DNA of 5,751 bases from an uncultured Alistipes sp. Its GTDB lineage: Bacteria; Bacteroidota; Bacteroidia; Bacteroidales; Rikenellaceae. How positions within the stretch are numbered: position 1 is the first letter of the stretch; each line of letters opens with the position of its first letter. Location: assembly GCA_947178455.1 (NCBI GenBank), contig CAMWYI010000108.1, forward strand, positions 1 to 5,751. Direction: 5' to 3'. The position numbers were made by a program, and so were the translations under genes. The notes under the pieces are model-generated. The model was not told the DNA's origin, did not search any database, and saw nothing but the letters and a program-made list of their open reading frames with translations. Of this stretch, positions 1-5,751 are shown piece after piece.

Positions 1-275
1 GTCCGAAAAAGGCCTACCGGCTGGATACCAACCTGAATGGCGGCGAACGTCCGTTCGTCGTGACGGGTCTTTACGAGAAATACCTGCCGATGGACATCTA
101 CCCGATGTACCTGTTGAAGGCTTGTTTGGCCGGCGACATCGAAAAGATGGAGAATCTCGGTATTTACGAAGTCGTCGAGGAGGATTTCGCCTTGTGCGAG
201 TTCGTCGACCCGTCGAAAATCGACATCCAGCAAATCATCCGCGACGGTATCAACCTAATGATCAAGGAGGCTTAA
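1..275 (+). CDS. nqrA: Na+-translocating NADH:quinone oxidoreductase subunit A, C-terminal part (5' end outside window)
   Basis: This is the last 90 codons of nqrA, read in the frame beginning at base 3 and ending at TAA 273-275; the start lies upstream of the window. NqrA is the soluble, cytoplasmic-side subunit of the NQR complex and is associated with quinone binding. The visible part carries the family's well-conserved C-terminal stretch, including NGGERPFVVTG, MDIYPMYLLKA, the run GIYEVVEEDFALCEFVDPSK, and a closing helix ending IRDGINLMIKEA. Full-length NqrA is around 450 residues, so about a fifth is present. The stop is three bases before the nqrB start, and the last codons contain the nqrB Shine-Dalgarno sequence, which indicates tight operon coupling. 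Nothing is abnormal in the visible part. Identification is from recognised sequence and from its place as the first gene of an A-F array. Confidence 0.96.
   Translation, partial: PKKAYRLDTNLNGGERPFVVTGLYEKYLPMDIYPMYLLKACLAGDIEKMENLGIYEVVEEDFALCEFVDPSKIDIQQIIRDGINLMIKEA
264..270 (+). promoter_or_regulatory. Shine-Dalgarno site of nqrB
   Basis: AAGGAGG lies eight bases before the ATG at 279 and inside the last codons of nqrA. It is a near-perfect anti-16S match, which is stronger than is usual in Bacteroidota, where many genes lack one. It fixes the nqrB start and suggests that ribosomes finishing nqrA can re-initiate on nqrB. Confidence 0.75.
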
Positions 276-278
276 ACG

Positions 279-1436
279 ATGAGTGCAATCCGTAATTTAG
301 TGGATAAAATCAAGCCCACGTTCGCCAAGGGCGGCAAGTTGGGCTTTTTGGAGTCGACGTTCGATGCCTTCGAGACGTTCCTCTTCGTTCCGAACACCAC
401 GACGCAGCGCGGCGCCCATATCCGCGACTGCAACGACATGAAACGCACGATGATTATGGTCGTCGTCGCGTTGGTGCCCGCGCTGTTGTTCGGTATGTAC
501 AACGTGGGGTATCAGCACTACCTGTCGGTGGGTGCCGTGCCCGAATTTTGGGCTTCGTTCTGGTTCGGATTCCTGAAAGTGCTGCCGATGATCGTCGTTT
601 CGTACGTCGTCGGCTTGGGCATCGAGTTCGCTTTCGCCCAGATGCGCGGCCACGAAGTCAACGAGGGATTCCTCGTCACGGGCTTGTTGATTCCGATGAT
701 TATGCCGGTCGATATTCCGTTGTGGATGCTCGGACTTTCGACCGCTTTCGCCGTCGTATTCGGCAAAGAGGTCTTCGGCGGTACGGGTATGAACGTTTTT
801 AACCCCGCATTGGTCGCTCGCGTCTTCGCATTCTTCGCTTATACGCCCGCCATGTCGGGTGCCAAAGTTTGGATTGCCGGTCTCGGTGCGGGCGAGGGTG
901 TCGTCGACGGATTCTCGGGCGCGACGCCGCTCGAAAACCTCGTTACGAACGGCACGCTCGGTTACTCGCCGCTCGACGCTTTTCTCGGCTTCATCCCCGG
1001 CAGCGTCGGCGAGACTTCGACGGTCGCCATTCTGCTCGGTGCCGCCGTGCTGCTCTTCACGGGCATCGCTTCGTGGCGCACGATGTGCTCGGTGTTTGCG
1101 GGCGGGCTGGCAATGGCACTGGTCTTCAACCTTTGCGGTTCGTCGGACTATGCACAGATTCCGGCTTGGTGGCATCTGATTGTCGGCGGTTTCGCATTCG
1201 GTGCCGTGTTCATGGCCACCGACCCCGTCACTTCGGCTCAGACCGCTGCGGGACAGTATATCGTCGGTTTTTTGATTGGCGTGCTGGCCGTATTGACCCG
1301 CGTCGTCAATCCGGCTTATCCCGAAGGCATGATGCTCGCCATTCTGTTCATGAATGCGCTGGCTCCGCTGGTCGATTACTACGTCGTCGAAGCCAGCGTC
1401 AAGCGGAGAAACAAACGTATCAAAACGGCAAAATAG
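279..1436 (+). CDS. nqrB: Na+-translocating NADH:quinone oxidoreductase subunit B (covalent-FMN membrane subunit)
   Basis: NqrB is the large integral membrane subunit of NQR. It carries a covalent FMN plus riboflavin and takes part in quinone reduction and Na+ translocation. The 385-residue product is mostly hydrophobic, with many membrane segments from about residue 57 to 372. Recognised family motifs are HEVNEGF at 125-131, KEVFGGTG at 163-170 followed by NPALVARVF, and the flavin-attachment motif SGATP at 213-217. The threonine at 216 is the expected phosphoester-linked FMN site (established for NqrB; the attachment enzyme, ApbE, is not in this window). The N-terminus (MSAIRNLVDKIKPTF) and the basic C-terminus (KRRNKRIK) are typical of cytoplasmic ends. 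Length is a little short of the Vibrio protein (about 410 residues) but normal for the family. The ATG at 279 is supported by a strong ribosome site. The TAG stop is seven bases before nqrC. RnfD is the nearest paralogue, but the flanking NqrA and NqrF settle the call. Confidence 0.97.
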   Translation: MSAIRNLVDKIKPTFAKGGKLGFLESTFDAFETFLFVPNTTTQRGAHIRDCNDMKRTMIMVVVALVPALLFGMYNVGYQHYLSVGAVPEFWASFWFGFLKVLPMIVVSYVVGLGIEFAFAQMRGHEVNEGFLVTGLLIPMIMPVDIPLWMLGLSTAFAVVFGKEVFGGTGMNVFNPALVARVFAFFAYTPAMSGAKVWIAGLGAGEGVVDGFSGATPLENLVTNGTLGYSPLDAFLGFIPGSVGETSTVAILLGAAVLLFTGIASWRTMCSVFAGGLAMALVFNLCGSSDYAQIPAWWHLIVGGFAFGAVFMATDPVTSAQTAAGQYIVGFLIGVLAVLTRVVNPAYPEGMMLAILFMNALAPLVDYYVVEASVKRRNKRIKTAK

Positions 1437-1443
1437 GGGAGTT

Positions 1444-2295
1444 ATGGCAACCAAAAAATTCAGATGCAACGTTTGCGGCTATATCCACGAGGGAAACGCC
1501 GCTCCCGATACCTGCCCCGTATGCGGAGCTCCCGCTTCGGAGTTCACCGAAGTGAAAACCGAGAAAAAGAGTTGGTGGCATGACAAGAACAGCAACGCCT
1601 ATATTTTGGTCTACGCTACGGTGATGGTCGTCATTGTGGCGGCTGTGCTGGCGGTGGCTGCACTGTCGTTGAAAAGTCGGCAGGACGCCAATTCGCTCAA
1701 CGAGAAGAAAGAGGCGATTCTCGCTTCGCTCGGTGCTGTCGGACAGCCTTACGACGAATATATTTCGGCTTATGCGGTCGATGCACAGGGTCGGCGTATC
1801 GAGTCCGTTTCGGCGGACGATGCCCTGCAACTGCTGTTCGACTTGAAAAAGGCCGAAGCTGCTGCAACCTATCCCGTGTTCGAGGCTACCGACGGTCGTG
1901 TCGTTCTGCCGGTCAGCGGTACGGGATTGTGGGGCCCGATTTGGGGTTATGTCGCTTTGGAGAAGGATATGAACACCGTCGTCGGTGCCGTATTCGGTCA
2001 TCAGGGCGAGACGCCGGGTCTCGGTGCCGAAATCGCAACGGAAAAATATCAGCAGAAATTCATCGGCAAGACGATTTTCGACGGCGACCGTTTCGTCTCG
2101 ATTACGCTCCGCAAGGGCGGCGCCCAAGACCCCGCGCACGAGGTGGACGCCATCACGGGCGGCACGAAAACTTCGGACGGCGTGACGGCCATGTTGCAGA
2201 CCAGTCTCGGCCATTACCTCCCGTTGCTGGAAGCGCGTCGGGCCGAGCGTTCCGACGCCGAAACCCCGTCTGACGAGGACGGACAGACCCTTTAA
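1444..2295 (+). CDS. nqrC: Na+-translocating NADH:quinone oxidoreductase subunit C with an N-terminal rubredoxin-like domain
   Basis: NqrC is a single-anchor subunit with a periplasmic domain carrying a covalent FMN that relays electrons within NQR. The 283-residue product has four parts. Residues 4-36 are an extra rubredoxin-like knuckle with C8, C11, C24 and C27 (CX2C-X12-CX2C, with CGYIHEG and CPVCGAP). Residues 37-48 are a charged linker. One membrane helix spans about 53-76, preceded by the usual NqrC opening DKNSNAY. The periplasmic domain follows, with HQGETPGLG at 186-194 and the flavin motif TGGT at 238-241 (T241 is the expected FMN acceptor). An acidic tail occupies 263-283. The family normally starts near residue 47, so the front domain is additional; it is in frame with no interruption. 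The start is the ATG at 1444, seven bases after nqrB, with a purine run GGGGAG close upstream. An in-frame GTG at 1552 (V37) is the only start candidate between the extra domain and the anchor. Subunit identity is secure; the role of the knuckle (iron or zinc) is not known from sequence. Confidence 0.95.
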   Translation: MATKKFRCNVCGYIHEGNAAPDTCPVCGAPASEFTEVKTEKKSWWHDKNSNAYILVYATVMVVIVAAVLAVAALSLKSRQDANSLNEKKEAILASLGAVGQPYDEYISAYAVDAQGRRIESVSADDALQLLFDLKKAEAAATYPVFEATDGRVVLPVSGTGLWGPIWGYVALEKDMNTVVGAVFGHQGETPGLGAEIATEKYQQKFIGKTIFDGDRFVSITLRKGGAQDPAHEVDAITGGTKTSDGVTAMLQTSLGHYLPLLEARRAERSDAETPSDEDGQTL

Positions 2296-2309
2296 GTTCG
2301 TTTAGCACT

Positions 2310-2939
2310 ATGAGCAACAAATCCGTAAAATATCTGACCGGCCCGTTCTCGGCGAACAATCCGGTCATCGTGCAGATACTCGGTATCTGTTCGGCATTGG
2401 CCGTCACCGTGCAGCTGAAGCCCGCTATCGTCATGGCGCTGTCGGTTACGGTCGTCACGGCTTTCGCCAATCTGGTCATGTCGCTGTTGCGCAACGGCGT
2501 GCCGTCGCGTATCCGCATCATCATCCAGCTGGTCGTCATCGCCGCGCTGGTCATCTTGGTCGACCAAGTGTTGAAAGCCTACGTGTTCGAGATATCGAAA
2601 CAGCTTTCGGTCTACGTGGGTCTGATTATCACCAACTGCATCGTCATGGGGCGCGTCGAGGCGTTCGCTTTGGCCAACAAGCCTTGGCCCGCGTTCCTCG
2701 ACGGCATCGGCAACGGTTTGGGTTACGGTCTGATTCTCGTCATCGTGGCCTTCTTCCGCGAATTGTTGGGTTCCGGCACTTTGCTCGGTTTCCGCATCAT
2801 TTCCGAAAGCTGGTATATCGGCGAGGGCGGCTGGTACTCCAACTGCGGCCTGATGCTTTTCCCGCCTATGGCATTGATTATCGTCGGCTGCATCATTTGG
2901 GTGCACCGCTCGCAAAACAAGGATTTACAGGAAAAATAA
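2310..2939 (+). CDS. nqrD: Na+-translocating NADH:quinone oxidoreductase subunit D
   Basis: NqrD is a small six-helix membrane subunit that, with its inverted-topology relative NqrE, holds an iron-sulfur centre within the membrane between the NqrF and NqrC redox sites. The product has 209 residues, the usual size, and is hydrophobic from end to end. It opens with the family signature of a short polar head followed by GPFSANNPVIVQILGICSALAVT. The two cysteines expected to ligate the cluster are C27 in the first helix (LGIC) and C110 in TNCIVMGR. FFRELLGSGTLLG and WVHRSQ near the end are also typical. The start ATG at 2310 is 14 bases after the nqrC stop and has no recognisable Shine-Dalgarno sequence, which is common in Bacteroidota; conservation of the N-terminus supports this start. 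RnfE/RsxE is the paralogue, excluded by the nqr context. Confidence 0.96.
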   Translation: MSNKSVKYLTGPFSANNPVIVQILGICSALAVTVQLKPAIVMALSVTVVTAFANLVMSLLRNGVPSRIRIIIQLVVIAALVILVDQVLKAYVFEISKQLSVYVGLIITNCIVMGRVEAFALANKPWPAFLDGIGNGLGYGLILVIVAFFRELLGSGTLLGFRIISESWYIGEGGWYSNCGLMLFPPMALIIVGCIIWVHRSQNKDLQEK

Positions 2940-2940
2940 T

Positions 2941-2948
2941 AAGGGAGG
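2941..2948 (+). promoter_or_regulatory. Shine-Dalgarno site of nqrE
   Basis: AAGGGAGG sits ten bases before the ATG at 2959, just after the nqrD stop. It supports the chosen start. nqrD and nqrF, by contrast, show no comparable motif, so translation initiation signals differ along the operon. Confidence 0.65.
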
Positions 2949-2958
2949 ATAGCATCGT

Positions 2959-3579
2959 ATGGAATCATTGAATATCTTTATCCGGTCGATTTTCATCGAC
3001 AACATGGTGTTCGCCTTCTTCTTCGGCATGTGCTCCTACATCGCCGTGTCGAAGAGCGTCAAGACAGCGCTCGGGCTCGGTGCCGCCGTCACGTTCGTGA
3101 TGACGATGACCGTACCGTTGAACTACCTTTTGTACGAATACGTTTTGAAAGACGGCGCGCTGGCTTGGGCCGGTCTGCCCGATGTCAGCCTCGACTTCCT
3201 CACGTTCATCGTCTTCATCGCCACGATTGCCGCGTTCGTGCAGTTGGTGGAAATGGCCGTCGAGAAGTTCTCGCCGACGTTGTACAGCCAGTTGGGCATC
3301 TTCCTGCCGTTGATTGCCGTGAACTGCGCTATCATGGGCGGTTCGCTTTTCATGCAGCAGCAGGTCGACGGCGGCCAGCTCAACTCGTTGTGGCACTCCG
3401 TCGTGTACGGTTTGGGTTCGGGTCTCGGGTGGTGGCTCGCTATCGTCATGATGGCCGCTATCCGCGAAAAGACGACCTATTCGCACATTCCGCCTGCTCT
3501 GAAAGGGCCCGGCATCGCTTTCATCATCACCGGTCTGATGGGCATCGCGTTCATGATTTTCTCCGGTATCAAATTGTAA
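2959..3579 (+). CDS. nqrE: Na+-translocating NADH:quinone oxidoreductase subunit E
   Basis: NqrE is the second six-helix membrane subunit of the pair that binds the intramembrane iron-sulfur centre. The 206-residue product matches the family length and begins with the characteristic LNIFIRSIFIDNMVFAFFFG followed by MC. The expected cluster cysteines are C25 (GMCSYIAVSK) and C123 (AVNCAIMGGSLF). The C-terminal part contains SGLGWWLAIVMMAAIREK and a final hydrophobic helix ending at FSGIKL. NqrD shows an equivalent cysteine pair in the same helices, reflecting their known homology with opposite membrane orientation. The start is fixed by the ribosome site at 2941-2948. After the TAA stop an 18-base AT-rich spacer leads to nqrF. 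The paralogue RnfA/RsxA is excluded by context. Confidence 0.96.
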   Translation: MESLNIFIRSIFIDNMVFAFFFGMCSYIAVSKSVKTALGLGAAVTFVMTMTVPLNYLLYEYVLKDGALAWAGLPDVSLDFLTFIVFIATIAAFVQLVEMAVEKFSPTLYSQLGIFLPLIAVNCAIMGGSLFMQQQVDGGQLNSLWHSVVYGLGSGLGWWLAIVMMAAIREKTTYSHIPPALKGPGIAFIITGLMGIAFMIFSGIKL

Positions 3580-3597
3580 TGGATTTTTAATAAAAGT

Positions 3598-4866
3598 ATG
3601 AATATGACAATCACGATATGCGTTGCGATCGGCGCCTTTTTGGCGATTACGCTCCTGTTGGTCGTGTTGTTGCTCTACGCCAAGGCGAAGCTCACTTCGT
3701 CGGGCGAGGTGACGATCGACATCAACGACGGTGAGCGCGTCATCACGGCCGAAAGCGGTTCGACCCTGCTCGCGACTTTGGCCAACAACCGCGTATTCCT
3801 TCCGTCGGCTTGCGGCGGCGGCGGGTCGTGCGGCATGTGCAAATGTCAGGTGTTGGCGGGCGGCGGCGATATTCTGCCGACCGAGACCGGTTTCATCTCG
3901 CGCAAAATGGCCAAAGACCATTGGCGTCTGGGGTGTCAGGTCAAGGTGAAGGAAAACCTCAAAATCAAGGTTCCCGAAGCCGTCCTCGGCGTCAAGAAGT
4001 GGGAGTGCACGGTGGTTTCCAACCGCAACATTTCGACTTTCCTCAAAGAGTTCGTCGTGAAATTGCCCGAAGGCGAGAATCTGAAATTCCGCAGCGGCGG
4101 ATACATTCAGGTCGATATTCCCCAGTACGACAGCATCAAGTTCTCCGACATGGAGGTCGACGAACGTTTCCGTGCCGACTGGGACAACATGAAGATGTGG
4201 GATTTGGTCGCGACCAATCCCGAACCGACGTTCCGCGCCTATTCGATGGCCAACCATCCGGCCGAGGGCAACATCATCATGTTGAACATCCGCATCGCTA
4301 CGCCGCCGTTCGACCGTGCGGCCGGTGCTTTCATGAAGGTGAATCCGGGTATCTGTTCGTCGTATGTCTTCTCGCGCAAGCCCGGGGACAAGGTGACCAT
4401 TTCGGGCCCTTACGGCGAGTTCTTCCTGCCCGACAATCTGCCCGATACGCAGGAGTTGATTTTCATCGGCGGCGGTGCCGGTATGGCGCCCATGCGCAGC
4501 CACTTGATGCACTTGTTCAAGACCGAAAAGACGCAGCGCCCCGTGTCGTTCTGGTACGGTGCCCGCTCGTTGAAAGAGGCTCCGTATGTCGACGAATACC
4601 GCGCTATCGAAAAGGAGTTCGCCAATTTCAGCTTCAATTTGGCGCTCGACCGTCCCGACCCCGAAGCGGATGCCGTCGGCGAGAAATATACGCCCGGATT
4701 CGTGCACAACGTGTTGTACGAAAACTACCTGAAAAATCATCAGGCGCCCGAAGATTGCATCTACCTGATGTGCGGGCCTCCGATGATGATTGCGTCGGTC
4801 GTCAAGATGCTCGACAGCCTCGGCGTTCCGAGCGAGAACATCCTCTACGACAACTTCGGGTCGTGA
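3598..4866 (+). CDS. nqrF: Na+-translocating NADH:quinone oxidoreductase subunit F (NADH-oxidising, FAD and [2Fe-2S])
   Basis: NqrF is the electron-entry subunit: it oxidises NADH on the cytoplasmic side and passes electrons from FAD to a [2Fe-2S] cluster and on to the membrane subunits. The 422-residue product has an N-terminal membrane helix (about 5-27) and a ferredoxin domain (about 37-130) with cluster ligands C72, C78, C81 and C113 (CX5CX2C, then a distant C). A ferredoxin-reductase-type FAD domain carries the RAYS motif at 213-216, and an NADH domain carries GGGAGMAP at 291-298 and CGPP at 392-395. The end, ILYDNFGS, is typical. The stretch around 170-205 (DMEVDERFRADWDNMKMWDL) is a known family element, not an insertion. 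The start is ATG 3598; ATG 3604 (M3) is a possible alternative. The spacer is AT-rich and lacks a Shine-Dalgarno sequence. This is the last gene of the operon, with its stop 27 bases from the convergent dusB. Confidence 0.97.
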   Translation: MNMTITICVAIGAFLAITLLLVVLLLYAKAKLTSSGEVTIDINDGERVITAESGSTLLATLANNRVFLPSACGGGGSCGMCKCQVLAGGGDILPTETGFISRKMAKDHWRLGCQVKVKENLKIKVPEAVLGVKKWECTVVSNRNISTFLKEFVVKLPEGENLKFRSGGYIQVDIPQYDSIKFSDMEVDERFRADWDNMKMWDLVATNPEPTFRAYSMANHPAEGNIIMLNIRIATPPFDRAAGAFMKVNPGICSSYVFSRKPGDKVTISGPYGEFFLPDNLPDTQELIFIGGGAGMAPMRSHLMHLFKTEKTQRPVSFWYGARSLKEAPYVDEYRAIEKEFANFSFNLALDRPDPEADAVGEKYTPGFVHNVLYENYLKNHQAPEDCIYLMCGPPMMIASVVKMLDSLGVPSENILYDNFGS

Positions 4867-4893
4867 TGCGTGCGATTCGGAGTTGAAACAGGA

Positions 4894-5751
4894 CTAAATG
4901 TCATGCGAGAGCGGTGCCGGTACGGTGCCGCTCATATCGTATCCGCCCCAGCGGTCGCCGATGTCGTCCAACGTCGCGAACAGTTCGTCGACGTCGAGCG
5001 TCGTCACTAATTTCAGCCGCGTCGCCTTGAAATCGGGCAGGCCTTTGAAGTAGTTGGTCAGATGCCGCCGCATTTCGAGTATCCCCACATAGTCGCCTTT
5101 GATTTCCAGCGATTTTCTTAAATGGGTTTTGGCGATTTCGACCCGTTCCATAACAGAAGGTTGTGATAGAACTTCACCCGTCTTAATAAAATGTTTCGCT
5201 TCGCGGAATATCCAAGGCCGTCCGTAGGTCGCCCGACCAATCATCATGCCGTCCACGCCGTAGCGGTCGAACATCTCGGCCGCTTTCGGGCCGCTGTCCA
5301 CATCGCCGTTGCCGATAATCGGAATCCGTATCTGCGGATTGTTCTTGATTTTGCCGATAAGCGTCCAGTCCGCTTCGCCACGATACATTTGCGACCGTGT
5401 GCGGCCGTGTATCGTCAGCGCGGCGATGCCCACGTCCTGCAATCGCAGGGCGATTTCTTCGATGTTTTTCGTGTTTTCGTCCCAGCCCAGCCGCGTTTTT
5501 ACCGTCACCGGTTTCTTGACCGCTTCGACGATGCGCCGCGTCATTTCGACCATCAGCGGCACATCGCGCATCATGCCCGAACCGGCTCCGCGTCCGGCGA
5601 TTTTCTTCACCGGACACCCGAAATTGATGTCGATGATGTCCGGCCCGGCCGCTTCGACCATGCGAGCCGCTTCGACCATCGGTTCGACGAGGTGCCCGTA
5701 AATCTGTATGCCGACCGGACGTTCGGCTTCGTCGATTTCCAGTTTTTTGAG
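4894..5751 (-). CDS. dusB: tRNA-dihydrouridine synthase, DusB-type (5' end outside window)
   Basis: This is a cytoplasmic flavoenzyme that reduces specific uridines in tRNA to dihydrouridine using NADPH and FMN. The frame is open from the window edge (base 5751) to a TAG at 4894-4896, giving 285 residues. The family is usually about 320-335 residues, so roughly the first 40-50, including the start and first barrel strand, are missing. Numbering from the window edge, the visible marks are PVGIQIYGH; the catalytic cysteine motif INFGCPVKKI with C46; VKTRLGW with K85 and R87; the substrate/flavin motif HGRTRSQ (H115-R117); GNGD at 147-150; and the flavin-phosphate motif MIGRA followed by GRPWIFREAKHF near 172. 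The C-terminal helical RNA-binding region follows (RRHLTNYFKGLP). The motif set and MIGRA-x2-GRPWIFRE match DusB best among Dus paralogues. It runs convergently to nqrF with no evident functional link to NQR. Confidence 0.93.
   Translation of the reverse strand, partial: LKKLEIDEAERPVGIQIYGHLVEPMVEAARMVEAAGPDIIDINFGCPVKKIAGRGAGSGMMRDVPLMVEMTRRIVEAVKKPVTVKTRLGWDENTKNIEEIALRLQDVGIAALTIHGRTRSQMYRGEADWTLIGKIKNNPQIRIPIIGNGDVDSGPKAAEMFDRYGVDGMMIGRATYGRPWIFREAKHFIKTGEVLSQPSVMERVEIAKTHLRKSLEIKGDYVGILEMRRHLTNYFKGLPDFKATRLKLVTTLDVDELFATLDDIGDRWGGYDMSGTVPAPLSHDI
4909..4933 (+). terminator. Possible nqr operon terminator hairpin, inside the 3' end of dusB
   Basis: Bases 4909-4919 (GAGCGGTGCCG) can pair with 4923-4933 (CGGTGCCGCTC) across a three-base loop. 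In the nqr-sense RNA this gives an 11-pair stem with two G-U wobbles; in the opposite strand those two positions become mismatches. The hairpin begins 42 bases after the nqrF stop and lies within the last codons of dusB. No run of T follows it on the + strand, so it is not a classical intrinsic terminator. It could slow polymerase, protect the 3' end of the nqr message, or simply reflect coding sequence. Confidence 0.3.

Noticed and set aside
1354..1443. Upstream extension of the nqrC frame to an ATG at 1354
   Set aside because: It would overlap the last 83 bases of nqrB and encodes sequence with no family resemblance. The ATG at 1444 follows the nqrB stop and starts right at the rubredoxin-like domain.
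3580..3597. AT-rich spacer with a T-run between nqrE and nqrF, as a possible terminator or promoter
   Set aside because: There is no GC-rich stem before the T-run, and no match to the Bacteroidota TTTG / TAnnTTTG promoter pattern is visible. It is better explained as an A/T-rich translation start region.
2965..4740. A 591-codon open frame on the minus strand opposite nqrE and nqrF
   Set aside because: Its codons align exactly with the sense codons, so it stays open simply because nqrE and nqrF rarely use TTA, CTA or TCA. The translation is rich in R, H, D and E with no recognisable fold, and it crosses two genes with clear products. The similar minus-strand frames at 297-1469, 1420-2214 and 2292-2915 are codon-aligned in the same way.
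279..4866. Interpretation of the operon as RNF rather than NQR
   Set aside because: nqrA and an FAD/[2Fe-2S] NqrF with membrane anchor flank the B-E genes. No RnfB or RnfC features (multiple 4Fe-4S motifs) are present.
3810..4886. Long arginine-rich plus-strand frames inside known genes (3810-4886, and likewise 869-1555 and 3030-3590)
   Set aside because: They are out-of-frame readings of nqrF, nqrB and nqrE with biased composition. The overlapping in-frame products are unmistakable.

Overview
The window reads as a chromosomal segment of a Bacteroidota member. The protein sequences look like Bacteroides/Alistipes-type NQR and DusB proteins, and the GC content is, by eye, in the mid-to-high 50s percent. 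That would fit Alistipes or a related Rikenellaceae lineage, but the genus is an inference from composition and protein style, not from a search.

Layout. Positions 1-4866 (+ strand) hold an nqr operon in canonical order: the 3' end of nqrA, then complete nqrB, nqrC, nqrD, nqrE and nqrF. The spacers are 3, 7, 14, 19 and 18 bases, so the genes are almost certainly co-transcribed from a promoter upstream of the window. Positions 4894-5751 (- strand) hold the 3' part of a dusB-type tRNA-dihydrouridine synthase gene, convergent with nqrF across a 27-base gap. No stretch longer than 27 bases lacks a gene, and no RNA gene, mobile element, CRISPR array or internal promoter was seen.

How the genes work together. 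NqrA-F form the Na+-translocating NADH:quinone oxidoreductase of the inner membrane. NqrF takes electrons from NADH (FAD, [2Fe-2S]). They pass through the NqrD/NqrE intramembrane iron-sulfur centre and the covalently bound FMNs of NqrC and NqrB to quinone (menaquinone would be expected in Bacteroidota), and Na+ is expelled. The key cofactor residues are visible in every complete subunit: NqrF C72/C78/C81/C113, NqrD C27/C110, NqrE C25/C123, NqrC T241 and NqrB T216. The enzyme therefore looks intact.

The main oddity is nqrC. Its reading frame opens with an extra domain of about 40 residues carrying a CX2C-X12-CX2C motif, the short rubredoxin-like knuckle found at the C-terminus of rubrerythrins. 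This lies directly before the normal NqrC membrane anchor. With the usual NqrC topology the domain would sit on the cytoplasmic face of the complex, where it could be an additional iron redox centre or a structural zinc site. A second, weaker observation is a GC-rich hairpin inside the 3' end of dusB that is better paired in the nqr-sense RNA than in the dusB-sense RNA.
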